From Rhizopus arrhizus (taxonomy: Eukaryota; Mucoromycota; Mucoromycetes; Mucorales; Rhizopodaceae), in assembly GCA_024220505.1 (NCBI GenBank), contig JAKZZE010000014.1, forward strand, positions 806,001 to 870,000: 64,000 nt of DNA, written 5' to 3'. Shown one piece after another: positions 45,201 to 57,049 of the stretch. How positions within the stretch are numbered: the first letter of the stretch is position 1; every line of letters begins with the position of its first letter. The translations under genes and the position numbers were made by a program. The notes under the pieces were generated by a model. That model searched no databases. It was not told where the DNA came from and saw nothing but the letters and a program-made list of their open reading frames with translations.

Positions 45201-46383
45201 GATTATACTGCCTTCATATTTCATTTATACAATACACATGAGGTTAAAAAACTAATATAAGATTTATATTTATTAAAATCCATTGTATATATTCATCTAT
45301 TACTACTTTAATCTGATTAAAGTTGTAGGGCTAGTTTTCTATCGGATGAAGTATTTCACTCTGGCTTAATAAAAGGTAATATATGTGTAATTGAAATATT
45401 CTAGTTTAATAGCCTATTTATTTTTTTAAGCATAAATATGTATGAATATCACAATGCTGGGATGTTACCAAGTTGTTCTGCATACGAAGCATATTTAGGT
45501 GGGCTTTTTATTTCTAAAAATTCAGATTAGCATAATACCATTCATTTATAAAATAAACTGGCTTTATAATACTCTTAACAACAGCTAGTAAAGCGTGATA
45601 GAATTAATTCGCTAATAAGAATGTAGAAATTTCTTATCTTCGGCTACATAGCGTTGTTTACTACAGGCATGGCGATTCATGCATGTTAGATTTTTATGTA
45701 ACATTAAGAATAATATGTGTTATAATTGCTTGTTTTATATTAAATAAAACAATTGCTATATAACCATAATAATAGTAGAATTGATATTAACAATATATGC
45801 TAGTGATTTATTCACTACCTCAACCAAGTGTATACCTAAATTGCATGTATTGAAAATCTTAATGCAACATTCTATTAATGCTTTTTTTAAAGTATTCAAA
45901 GAGTCCATTCAATTAGTTAACTATAAGAAAAATTAATACTAATATGTTTTCTTTTGTAAATTTAACTTTATTACAAGTGAAGCTAAAATATATGGAATTA
46001 CATACCACAGGGAGCAATTATAAGACTGAATATACAACGGAGCAAAAGAAAAATGAAAATAGAGAAATCCTTCTCTATAATTGAAAGTCAAGTGCCATGT
46101 AAAAATGCTTGGGTTTGTTATGCAAGATAGCGAAGAAGAATATACTCTGTAACACTCATGCTATACTATCTAATAGTTCTTCAAGCTTATGTACAGCTGT
46201 TGAACAAACACGAAGATAGAAGGATACAGTGTAATCAAAAAGTAAAATAAAGTGAGCTCCAACTCAATCAATTTAGCTACCAATTACAACATATGTTTGC
46301 CTTTTACTCCTTATTCTGTTCCACTCAGTATTTCCTATCGTTTACAGGTTGCTTTTATCTAACTTCGCAAGAGCATTTGCTAC
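42205..46383. other. 4.2-kb gene-poor, very AT-rich region
   Basis: No gene recognised. All reading frames are short and lack coding character. One diverged tandem repeat is visible (44401-44470 and 44558-44625, listed separately). No tRNA or rRNA seen. Confidence 0.6.
44401..44625. repeat. Diverged direct repeat, two copies about 157 bp apart
   Basis: Copies near 44401-44470 and 44558-44625 share TACCCTGARTAATAT, TCARTTTATATCTAAA and a following AATTTRTARTTARCAT with scattered substitutions. Function unknown; it could be a remnant of a duplicated non-coding element. Confidence 0.55.
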
Positions 46384-48118
46384 GTGTTTCTCAGAGTAGT
46401 TGGGCTAGTCACCCAGTTATATCGTCATTTGAGCACTTGGCAAGACATATGGTCTCTGTCGCTTGTTAACAGTCAAATGAATCAAATATCTAGCAACCAA
46501 AGACTTGATTTAATTCTTAAAATTAACTCGAACGTAAATAATTTAGTTGTAGTATTTCTGGCATGGCCACCATATCAATTAAGCTTGGAAAAAAAAATAC
46601 TGTCGATGTTGACAAAATGATCATAAAAAAAAAACAATTTTCTCTTTTGTTAAATGCTAGTACATAGTAGTTGTTATTGAAAATGATCTATGCCTTTGAG
46701 CTATTAAAAAAATGTGTAAGATTTCTGCCAAGAACAACGTTCGTCTTCACATCTATCAAAGTTCTCAAAAGCCACTTTTTGACAATCGTGTCAAGAAATA
46801 TAACAAAAAATACGAGCCACACAGTTTGGCTCGCGGTATTGTAGAAACAACTCGTCCAGCAAAAGGCAAAAGAAGTGAACCAAAAATAGAGCTGATTGAG
46901 GCCTCAAAAAAGCGTATCAAAAGACAAACCTTGTTCATGGAACAGTCATTGCATCTTGCTCGTGAGAATGCACCATCTTCTGCTCAACTTATCAACCATA
47001 TTGAGGACACGTTTAAAAGGTTACTTCCTAGCAACCACAATCATAGGCACGTCTCTTCCTTTGATACATCATTATCTACTGAACTGATTGGCCTAGACAA
47101 TACGATTCTTACCGATATTGATATATTTATAAACTGCATCATCAAATTCGAGCAATATTCTATTCTGGTAACAAGCTTTGGCAGGTTTGCTCATTGTCAA
47201 CCATTAAGTATTGATTGTGCACATATAATTTATACTTCTGACGTTTCCACCATCCCAATAGCCAAGATACAGAAGAAGAACACACTAAACAAGGTCTTCA
47301 AGGAATTATCTATCTTTATTGGTTTATACATGCTTTTGATTGTAGGAGGTTGTGCCTTTAAAGATAATATGACCACTCCTTTACTTGGTTCTTCACTGAG
47401 AAGCCTTGACTTACCTGATAGCAATTCAAGTAACATTACTGTCTCTATCAGCAGGTCGCAAGTTATCAAGACTGTAAGGTTGTTAAATCAGTATTTCAAG
47501 CGTTGCTCATTCAATCTTTGGGGTTATTGTAGTATGTTTTCTTTCTCTGGAGGCTTTATACCAATTATGCCTGCTGATTATTTGAAACGTTGTAGCCAGG
47601 AAAATAGAAATACCAGTATGCACCACCTTGCTTCGAAAATGTTATTTTTGATTTCTTGTGGAAGGCTAGTGGACCAAGAAAGCTTGCAACAGATTTGGTC
47701 GTTAGACACTCGGTTGCTTATCTATTAAAAGTTTGCGACTGAAAATGACCAAGTGTCTCTTGGTTTTTTGGAGTTCAATGAAAGTATGAACAATGATCAT
47801 GGCTATTTGTTTTTTAAGTACTTGACCAAAACAATAGCATCGTTAGAAAACAGGGTACCTTGTTACGTACTTGGTATCCATAAAGTAGCTGAAGTTAGAA
47901 AGTTAGCCTTGCAGATCATGAAGGATGGTCTGAAAGCCGATATAAAAAGCCAACAGGCTTTAATTATTCGCAAAGAAAAAAAAAATCTTTTTATCAATAA
48001 ACTGCGTTGTGTATTGTTATCCTTTAAAATTTTATATATCAATACTGACTGTCTGTATCAAATATACATTATGGAGCCTTCTTGTTTACTTTCCCTCAAT
48101 CCAATCAAATTTTTTTAA
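46384..48118 (+). pseudogene. Broken orphan reading frame
   Basis: Three open pieces lie in order. 46384-46620 (RHLSTWQDIWSLSLVNSQMN) is separated by a gap from 46712-47728 (338 codons), which ends in TAA. In the same frame 47729-48118 continues with protein-like sequence (DQVSLGFLEFNESMNNDHGY; KVAEVRKLALQIMKDGLKAD). The middle piece has a basic N-terminal part (RLHIYQSSQKPLFDNRVKKY) and a hydrophobic segment (FIGLYMLLIVGGCAF). No clean GT/AG intron removes the 47726 stop. I recognise no family. It may be a decayed gene of a repeat-associated family or a gene with an unseen intron. Confidence 0.45.
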
Positions 48119-48798
48119 TCGACAGTGAAGTGTGATATGAAGAAAAAGCCCTTTGAAAGAGGTTATGGCTCTCACTTCTAACATAATGGAACCTTATTCA
48201 AGGGTAATTCAAAAAGATTGTCAAGAATGGGTAGATTATCCTGTAAGCTTCTTTGAAAGATGCTTAGCAATAGAAAAGTGCCTCTAGCCTCTTTTTGCAT
48301 TGAGTAAGTATTTCAAAATTTTTCTCAATAATTTATCAATTTTAGCTCAAAGCATTTTTCATTTTCTCTCTAGTGCTTGGATAAAAAGGAACATTTAGCA
48401 AATACATAAGCATTTAAAGCTTTACTATTTTATATACTAGTTATTTCAAGTTGTATCGGTGAGTATCACGTTAGTTATACAATTTGTTAGTAATACAAAT
48501 GAAAATCACATTTATTAACCATATCTACAGCTTTTATTATTTGTGATTTTTGCTAATATTAAATCGGTATAAACTTTAACATTAGCTTAGGTTTAAGAAT
48601 TGATGTCTTGGGATGAGAAAGTATATTTGTTATATTTTGTAAGCACTTTTATTCATTATACAAAGTCGAATATCTTGAACTGAAGCCCAATCAAACGTCG
48701 CTAAACTGGGTTTTGAAAAAATAAAAAAAAAAAAAAAAAAATAAAAAAAAAAATACGTGTTTTTTCTTAATTTTTTTGATACACACATACAAAATAAA
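48119..48798. other. Intergenic AT-rich region
   Basis: About 680 bp with interrupted poly(A) near 48716-48753. No gene seen; the last part is the THOC7 promoter. Confidence 0.5.
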
Positions 48799-49367
48799 AT
48801 GGATGAAGGTAAAATTAGTTCATTTCATTAAACAAAAGAAAATCTCACTTATTTTTTATATAAAGAATTATCTTTAAAACAGCGATTGGCACTTGACGAT
48901 CGTACTGTAAAGACTTTGGAAAAAAAAGTACACAGTTTTCTGAATACACTGTATACAGAACCAATTGATTCAGCGTAAATGATGTTTTATAGAAAAGCTC
49001 TTGTTACAATTGACCAACACATCTTACATTAACTAGACAGCATGCGTTTGAAAACATTCTTATTCAAGTTACAAGTTATCAAACAAACCTTGAACGAAAC
49101 CCTATTATACAAACTGTCAATGATAAAGACATTAAAGAATACAATGCCATTGTAGAAAGAACTGGTACAAAGAATAACAAAATCATTTTTCATGTCAAAA
49201 CAACTCATTCTACTGATCAATAGCGGTGGCCCAAGCTGAAGCAATTAAAGATATTGTTACCCTAAAAGAAGATTTGATTGTTGCTCAAAATGTAAGAAAT
49301 CACAAGTTGGAATATGATAGAGTTGCAAGAGAAATTATGAAATTAGATACTAGAGATGCATACAGAG

Positions 49368-49418
<51 letters not shown>

Positions 49419-49859
49419 TCGTTTTTGTATACTTAAACTGATTTCTAGTTCAATTGAAGAATTAAAAAAAGAGATTGAAATATTACAGCGAGAAAAAATC
49501 AACAAGTTGACTGCATTAGAAAATCGTAAACGAAATTTAAAACAAGCGGTAGACAGTTTGAAAGATTTGCAAAGATCTGTCGAAGAAGAACGAGCTGCGA
49601 TAGTAAAGAATTATGTTGTGTATATACAATAACAATTCTAATTCTGTGCTTGTTATAGACTGAGGACAAGAGAAAGGTGATGGATATGGAAAGAGGTTAT
49701 GCATCGTCGGATGAAGAAGGGGATATTGGCTCATCATCAGGTGAAGAAGAAGAAAGAGTGGAAGAAGACAAGAAATACACAAGTCATCGATTTCAAGAAC
49801 GAAAGAGTGATGACGAAGATGAAGAGGGTATTGTTTTGGATACGCCTATGGTAGAATGA
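48799..49859 (+). CDS. THOC7: THO complex subunit 7
   Basis: Coiled-coil subunit of the THO/TREX complex, which couples transcription to mRNA export. Exons 48799-48808, 48866-48974, 49037-49164, 49224-49368, 49449-49602, 49659-49859; 248 residues. The conserved Tho7 segment is clear: KEDLIVAQNVRNHKLEYDRV followed by AREIMKLDTRD, which matches the A-K-R-I-R-K-N-R-Q-E-Y-D-A-L-A pattern of animal THOC7. Long heptad-rich coiled coil continues through SIEELKKEIEILQREK. The C-terminus is acidic (SDEEGDIGSSSGEEEE). Intron 4 (49369-49448) is mostly an uninterrupted run of 46 A. Confidence 0.85.
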
Positions 49860-50473
49860 AGTATTGAATAAAATGCATGTAAAATTGAATTCATTGAACA
49901 CATATACATTTGGTTTGGCTTTACTGAAATGAGAGAGTCACTCATACCTAGAAGGTGACCATTATAAAAACAATCTAGACATATTCTTGCCTTTTTTTCA
50001 TTTTTATTAATAAAATATCATTGCCCTTCAAACACTTATTTTTTTATCCTGTTCTTAAAAATGACCACTTTGTATAATGGCTCTCTTACATACGGACATA
50101 TGCGACAGATCACCAACGAGCACTTTATTTAATCGAGTTTGTGAGTAAAAATAGCTACGTTTCAGTTAAACAATTATCATTTATTACAAGACAAAGGAAT
50201 AATCCACTTAATGCATGTCTATATCATAGTACAACAAAACGTAGCAACAAACCCTTTCGAATTGATCCTCACAACCAACTTATAACACAATCTATAATGG
50301 CACACCCATGGCCCTTGATATAACCCAACAATAATAGATGAATCAAAAAGAATGAAGGAGTTGATGTTTATAAAAAGATCATTAAATACAAAAGGTAGTA
50401 ACGGGCCATTGTTTAAAAGAAACAGACCGAGACAGTTTTAGATAAAAAATCTATTTACTACTTACAATTTATT
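49860..50473. other. Intergenic region between convergent genes
   Basis: About 610 bp between the stops of the THOC7 and CLP1 genes. No gene seen; short frames only. Confidence 0.5.
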
Positions 50474-52014
50474 TTATGATTCCATCCATTTGAATGATCC
50501 CATTAAAAGATGTTGTTTTGGTAATCTTCCTGGTGAAGGTGAAAGTATTGTCAACTTTCTTTTTTCTTCATTCACATCCGATCTATATTAAAGGTGTAAA
50601 TGAGATTGGACTAAAATAAAGGCAGGCAGACACTTACATGTAAATAAATCCTACCACGTTGCTTTCCAACAACCTGTTCTCATGCTCATCAGGAGCAGCA
50701 TTTAAAATAGCCAAGATTGAGTGTAAACACATTTCATGGCTATCCACCTTTACGACCTGTGTCTCATTTGAGCTGCCTTCCATACCCAGAGGAAGTGCAC
50801 TAGAAGGTGCGATCACATCACCCACTCTCCATATCTTGACATCATCATAATTTATCAACATACTGTAAGGCGACAGTTCACATTTAGGTGTGCCATAAAA
50901 GTATTCATGCACTTTTGTTCTTTGAAGTAGGTTCTTGAACTGTTTATCGCGTTCTACTACACCTCCTGATTTAGATAGCTTGATGATGGAAATTTCTGGC
51001 TGCTTAGCATTTAATATTCTATTCATATCACTATAAAGTCTTTCATGTCCTAAAACAATCACCACATTTACTAAAATAGTCATGCTTGAGTATAAATTAC
51101 AATGTGCAGACGTGGTTACTGATATTTACCATCAAATGCCTCTATTGTATGTTGAATCGTTTCATATCCTACTTGATCCACTAAACCTGATGTATCAATC
51201 ACAATCCCTGCCGTCCGACAATCCTCATCTACTGCCATTCGACTCTTTACTGCGTCTGCTAATTTAGAAGTAACCAGCTTATAAAGTTTCACATTCTCTG
51301 CAGGATTTTCAAATCCATAATAGTAAGCTAAAGGCATCGTGGCTGATCCAATCGAGGCTGCCGTGGTTGCAGAAGAACCAAATCCTTCCTCAACGTCAAT
51401 AATGTGCTGAATACTCGTCGCAGTGACAGCACCCGGCATCGTGATCGACCCCTTTTAAACACGTTGGCTTTTTCTTTACTGTAGTTTAGTTTTAATTTAC
51501 CTCTGATGTGTCGAGTGAGACATAAATAGGGGTTCCACCTTGTTTTAATGAATAGCTTGCCAAAATCTTGCAAAGTGAAGTCTTTCCTACGTCATGAGGA
51601 CCAATCACCAACACACGAGGACCTAATTCTTTATCAGCCTTCATTCTTTGTCTAAATTGTTCAAGAGCAAGATGTGTATTGAGATAGCTCGTCATGGGTG
51701 TTTCGTTGGCAATGTATTCTACAGAAAATTGGCCCTTGACCTCCAGAGTACAGCCGTGCCAGGTATATACAGCAGCCTTTCTTCCAGTAAAGCTATATTC
51801 TACACCAACAGCTAATTCTGTACCAAAGATTTCGGCTGTTCCTTGAATCAACTTGACAATGGCGCGAGTATTGAAGTCGACTTCAAATCTAAATTCATGG
51901 TCAGGACCTAGACTGATTTCACGAGATGTATCCAGGTTTTTCTATTACAAAGAGGCTATCAGTTTATTAAGAATAAAAAAAAAAAAGAGGAGGAAATATT
52001 ACGTCGTCCGGCAT
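50474..52014 (-). CDS. CLP1: CLP1, mRNA cleavage factor / RNA 5'-hydroxyl kinase family
   Basis: Component of the pre-mRNA 3'-end cleavage factor; animal orthologues also phosphorylate RNA 5' ends. Exons 50474-50582, 50638-51070, 51130-51451, 51501-51941, 52003-52014; 438 residues, typical. The first exon is only MPDD. The N-terminal beta domain includes FRFEVDFNTRAIVKLIQGTA and EIFGTELAVG. The Walker A loop is GPHDVGKTSLCKIL. GIVIDTSGLVDQVGYETI is the family's Walker-B/lid region, and YDDVKIWRVG and ILSPSPGRLPKQHLLMG lie in the C-terminal domain. Whether this fungal protein keeps kinase activity cannot be told from sequence; yeast Clp1 lacks it. Confidence 0.95.
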
Positions 52015-53159
52015 TTATTTTATAAAACAAAAGAGAAAGAAAAAAAGAAAAAAAAAATCCTGCTGTTTTAACGCGTTGCTTGAAAATATATTTTTTTGAA
52101 TAACTGGCTAATAAATTACATGCTTAAGAAATAAACATATTTCTATAAATGAAAAATGGGAGCATGGAAAGTTTGCTTTCGTTCCAATTCTTTTTTATGA
52201 TATCTGTGATATTCAAAGAATAAACAATTTACTTATAGTTTGTCTAGTAAAGGAAATTGAGTTTATTTTTGAATTCAATATACACTATACTACATGACAC
52301 ATTGACTACTATCCCGTACTTCTGCTGATCAATAATTGCTTGCATGTATGCCATGAACATGGACAATTCAGAGCAAGGAAAGAAAGCAGCATAGTAAAAC
52401 GACAATAAGAAGAATTAAAAAAGGCAGTCAACAGAAGCAGTAGGTTATTTACTTTTGTATGATGGATAAGTGGCCAACCTTTAAATCTAAAGAAATATAG
52501 AAATCTTGATGCGATTGATATTCTATTTAGAGTCTAGTAAAGAAAAAGGGTGTGTATATCTGGAAAGGAACTGCTGTATATATGAATTTGGGTATAGAAA
52601 TACCCTACAAAGGAATAAAAGCAGAGACTAGATCATCCACTCATTCAATGTCCAAGGAACAACCAGTCGTCACTTATACTTTTTAGACTTTTGTTCTTGA
52701 AAGAAGGTGTTGTCAAGATAGAAAACAAGCAAAATTTGATATATAAAAGTATACATAGTATTATTTAAAGAGCAAGGAGATCATGTCATGGACATTATTA
52801 TCAGTTAAATCATAAAGTATATCTTACAAGAATATTACTATTCATGTTTCCTGACTCAAAGCAAATTTACTACTGTAGTAAAAAAAAAAAAAAGTGCGAC
52901 GGTCAAACAGAACACCAAATAATTCACACTTCATTTGAATCAAACAATATATTTATTTTTCAGTAAATACAGTATAGTTATTCGAAAAGTGTACAAAAAA
53001 CGTAAAGAGAGGACTTTTTGTTTTAGTGTGTAAAGTAGCTGAATCATGAAGATCATTCATAATGTGACGTAAAATTCAAAACTCCGGGCATGATTACATC
53101 AATAAAGTGATTTTATCTCTCTCTTATTTTTTTTATTAATTCTTCATCTCTCTTTTATA
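52015..53159. other. Divergent intergenic region
   Basis: About 1.1 kb between the starts of CLP1 and YKT6. AT-rich; no gene seen. The 40 bp before YKT6 are a CTCTCTT/T-rich tract. Confidence 0.55.
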
Positions 53160-53948
53160 ATGAAGATATTTTCTGTTCTTGTTTTACGTAAAGATGCTGA
53201 AAAGGCAAAGATTTTAGCTTCACAATATGATTTATCTAGCTTTGGCTTCTTTCAAAGATACACGTAAGTTCATGTTGTGGGATAATAGCATCTGTTTAAT
53301 GTTTGTACTTTTTTTAAGCGTACAAGAAGTTATGAATTTCTCGGCCATCACAGTCACTGAACGTACAACACCAGGACAACGTCAAAGTGTTGAAGCTGAA
53401 AGTAAGACGAGTGATAACAAAGTACGATATATAACTGTTATTATTAGATAATGTGATTCATATTTATATGCACTCACAAGGAGTAAGTGGTGTGATTATC
53501 AGTGATAAAGAATATCCTTCAAGAGTCGCATTTTCCTTGTTAAACAAGATTATGGATGAAACTTTGACTAAATATCCACAGTGGAAGACAGCAGAGACAA
53601 TCGAATATTCAGAATTAGCACAATACATTCAGAAATATCAGGATCCTCAACAGGCAGACAATATCATGAAGGTTCAAAAGGAATTGGATGAAACGACAGC
53701 TATCTTGGTAAGAAAAGAAAGAATGAAATGTAAAGCAGATAGTTGACTATCACTCTATAGCATAAAACGATCGATTCTGTACTTCAACGCGGTGAAAAAG
53801 TAAGGAATAAGATTACATGAAATGGGTGTGTATGCTGATAGGTTATTAGTTGGATTCACTTGTAGACAGATCAGAGGCTCTATCTTCTCAATCCAAGATG
53901 TTTTATAAGACTGCAAAAAAGACAAATTCATGCTGTGTTGTTATGTAA
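53160..53948 (+). CDS. YKT6: R-SNARE YKT6
   Basis: Lipid-anchored longin SNARE used in ER-Golgi, vacuolar and autophagosome fusion. Exons 53160-53263, 53319-53401, 53448-53707, 53761-53799, 53850-53948; 194 residues (yeast 200). The N-terminal longin domain begins [12 protein letters not shown] and contains [20 protein letters not shown]. The SNARE motif runs from [20 protein letters not shown] to [17 protein letters not shown], with Arg at the zero layer (LQRGEKLD). The C-terminus CCVVM supplies the palmitoylated and prenylated cysteines. The second donor was set at 53402 (A|GTAAGACG), since the later GTACGA would put a TGA in frame. Confidence 0.97.
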
Positions 53949-55314
53949 GCAGAGAATTAATAAAATTTAGATTGTAAGAAAGGAGACGATACAAACTATT
54001 AAAAGTGTTTTTAACGAGATTTTATGTAAGAATAGTAAAATTTTCCTTCTTGTTACTGTCCATATTCCAGCACAAGAAATGATTTTATCTTTATTAATCT
54101 CCATAATTCTACTCAAATTTTCTTTATATACTTTTGATGCTGGGAGATATGTCTTGCTTTGAAGGATACAATCACTGTTAGTATGCTGGTTATATTGATT
54201 GAGTTTTATCCGTCTTTATTTCAAATGACTGTATAGAATTAGGCAGTAAATGATGATACCCTATAGCATAAGTTTGTCACTAGAACAAGTTAAAAAACAA
54301 ATATATTGTGATCTTTGTACAAGGCCTCTGAATGAGCCTATGGTCACTAACTCTTTGCTTCGGCTTTCATCTCTTCAAGCTTATTCATTACAAGAAACCC
54401 TCCCTTTTTTTTCACTAGAATCTTACCATCCTATGTTCTCTGTCAAATGAATTTACTTCCCTTTCTCTTTTGAACCTCACTCCCTTTAAAGGGGATTGTT
54501 TGCAACCAGTTGTTTAGAAAGAAAGCATCCAGTCAGTATGATTCACAACAAATCATTAACCTGACTTTCCATCTTCCCCATTTTGCAATCATCTTGTGGC
54601 AGTAGGAATCGTTTATTTTCTTTAAATCATGCTTGTAGTTCATATTATACTGATGCATGGTTACTGCTCATTTGTGTCCTTGGCATTGACGATGCCACTG
54701 ATACTTTTGAGTTTTACTGTTCTGAACCTTTTTATAAAGATCATGATCCACTCATGACGTCTTTTGCCATGGGTTCAGACGGGTATGCCGGTAACATGTC
54801 TTTTAAAAAGTTGAAAAGGTTACTATTGAAGGTATTAGAAGTAGATCTTTTTTTCTTTATCAAGACTTACTTTGTGCAGTGTATATAATTTAACAACAGA
54901 GGGCTATTGAGTGACACGATTTTGATTTTAACAGCCACTATTTATCAGTCATTCGTGTTGTACAATAAAGAGCAATTATTCGAACCGTTCTCTTTCTTGC
55001 TGTCACCGTATAAACATCAAGTTGCGGTTTACTGCCTTGTGTCTCTTTAAACTCAAGTATCTTTTCTAATAGAAAAAAAAAAGAAAAAAAAAAAAAAGAA
55101 ATACAGGGTGTAAATGAAACAGATACTTGAATCATCAATATGTTTACGCGTTTTATCTAGGGTCACTAATCAAGTTTATAAAAGTACTCTGTATTGACTT
55201 AAAAGGGGCAATCACTTTAAGCTGCATTTAGAAAGGTTGGACAATTGAATATCCGAATACGATTTTGCTATAAAAGAGGTATATATAAAAAAAAAAAGTA
55301 ATAATATTTATTAA
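53949..55314. other. Intergenic region with possible relic frames
   Basis: Two modest plus-strand frames (54250-54450, with CDLCTRPLNEPMVTNSLLRL, and 54583-54888, with VLGIDDATDTFEFYCSEPFY) have some coding character but no joinable splice sites and no recognised family. The rest is AT-rich. An A/G-rich tract lies at 55070-55098. Confidence 0.4.
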
Positions 55315-55608
55315 TTAGAGTCCCATTTTTCTCAACTCACGAATGATGGTATCTTCGTCCAACACAAACGTTCTCAAATTATCCGATGCTGTCACTTTCA
55401 TGATCGCACCTTTTAATGTTTGCTGTTTTTTCATTTTTTTTGTTTTTATGATTTGCTGATTTAATGTTTTACGCAACAGCTTGTTTAAAGTGTGTGCATG
55501 GATTGGCGTATGATTGTCCATCGTCATCTCTTTAGGCGAAGGAGGTGGTGGTTTCAAAAGTTCATCAGAGCAGTCAGAGTCTATTACTGAACTGCTGTAC
55601 TTATTCAT
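55315..55608 (-). CDS. Small uncharacterised protein
   Basis: Single exon, 97 residues. Acidic/Pro N-terminus (SDCSDELLKPPPPSPKEM), basic centre (LRKTLNQQIIKTKKMKKQQT) and a C-terminal ...VLDEDTIIRELRKMGL. The segment KGAIMKVTASDNLRTFVLDE looks like a short folded or binding region. No family recognised. The frame begins and ends cleanly and codon use is normal, so I consider it probably real. Confidence 0.5.
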   Translation of the reverse strand: MNKYSSSVIDSDCSDELLKPPPPSPKEMTMDNHTPIHAHTLNKLLRKTLNQQIIKTKKMKKQQTLKGAIMKVTASDNLRTFVLDEDTIIRELRKMGL

Positions 55609-55852
55609 TCTTTGGAAAAAGAAAGAAAGAAAAAGAGAGAAACAGGAAAGAACAAAGTTTTTTATTGAAGCCCCGTTAAAAGTCGTGCATAATTTTTTTT
55701 TTTTGTATTGATTTTCCCTTTATGCTTACATTAAATATTAAAGAAAAATTTACGAAAAAAAGTTTCTTATGCAGTGTGCCACTTTTTTTTTAAAAAAAAT
55801 TCTTTTTTCATTCTCTCTCTCTCTCTTTTTTTTTTCTTTACAAGTTATTATC

Positions 55853-56704
55853 ATGTCTCTGTCGTTCTTACTTCCTGTAGAGATTTATGAAAATATATTT
55901 CAACACATTTCATCAACCAGCGACCAATATCAACTTCAACTTGTCTGTCGTCTGTGGCAGCACACCGCCCGACCCTATCTTTACCGCTCTATCCACCTTT
56001 ATTCTCAATATCACGCCAATCGACTGATTGACTGTCTGAAGGAGTCTGACGCGGGCTCACTCATCCAGTCTCTCCATCTTTCTGCACCCTCTTCTATTTT
56101 TCAGCTAGCCCCTCTCTGTCCCAACCTGACCCGACTCGAGGCCTCCAATACATGCGATATCTTTTGGCATCAGCTCTGTGCCGTGGCCGATCACTGGCCC
56201 CACCTCCAACGGCTGCCGACGCCTTGTACCCTGTTCTTTGTGTCTTATGCGTTTTGTGTACTCCGATATCCCCGTCTGCGTCAGATCACCTTGCCGAGTA
56301 ACCACAGGTCGAGTGAGTTGATCAGGGAGGTGGTGTTTGATCGGCTCAAGGAATACAAGGAACTCGAGACAATCTGTGTGAGGCATAATGTGCAGGTGCC
56401 TGAGGATGGATTGGATTATCCAATGTTGATAGCAACCTGTCCTGGACTGAGTCATCTCAAGGTTCAAATAGACTATGTGGTTGAAGATGATGAAGGCGAG
56501 GACGAGGAGGATGAGGAGGAGGAGGATGAAGAGTTTTATACAAGTGAATCAGAAGAAGAATATGAGAGTGATTATGTGAGTAATGGTAGTAGAGAGTATT
56601 GTTATGCTTGTGGAAGTTATCATTACATTGGCAGTGAACAAGAAGAATATGAAGAAGATGAAGATGAAGAAGATGAAGATGAAGAGGAAGAGGAAGAGGA
56701 AGAA

Positions 56705-56736
<32 letters not shown>

Positions 56737-56986
56737 AGAAGAGGAAGAAGAAGAGCTTAGGGTGGATATAAGGCAATCAGAAATGATTCAAAGATTTATT
56801 GATAGTGAGGAATTAATTATGGATGATATAAATCTGTATGATATACAACAAGATATGGATAGTGAAGAGAAAAGTATAGATGATAGCAATATACGATATA
56901 GAACAGATCAGTCAAGTAATCTATTGGATAGTGACGAACATCAAACTATGCTTTACAAAGAAAACGCGTTTTTATTCACAAAATGA
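55853..56986 (+). CDS. F-box protein with long acidic tail
   Basis: Likely substrate receptor of an SCF ubiquitin ligase. Intronless, 377 residues. The F-box spans about residues 4-45 (LPVEIYENIFQHISST, LQLVCRLWQHTARPYLYRSI). Leu-rich segments follow (SLIQSLHLSAPSSIFQLAP; CPNLTRLEAS; CPGLSHLKVQIDY), as in F-box/LRR-like fungal proteins. From about residue 205 the protein becomes extremely acidic, with a run of more than 20 consecutive Glu encoded by GAA/GAG (56690-56755). I use ATG 55853; an in-frame ATG at 55769 would add a low-complexity Phe/Ser leader. The F-box half is GC-richer than the surroundings (TGC, CTG, GCC codons), unlike its neighbours. Confidence 0.8.
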
Positions 56987-57049
56987 AAAAAGAAAGTGTT
57001 AGGAATGATAAAGAAGGGTAAACAGTGAGATTGCTTAGAATCAAGGTTG

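Noticed and set aside
56549..56776. Phe/Leu-rich minus-strand frame that looks like membrane segments
   Set aside because: Antisense of the poly-Glu tract of the F-box protein.
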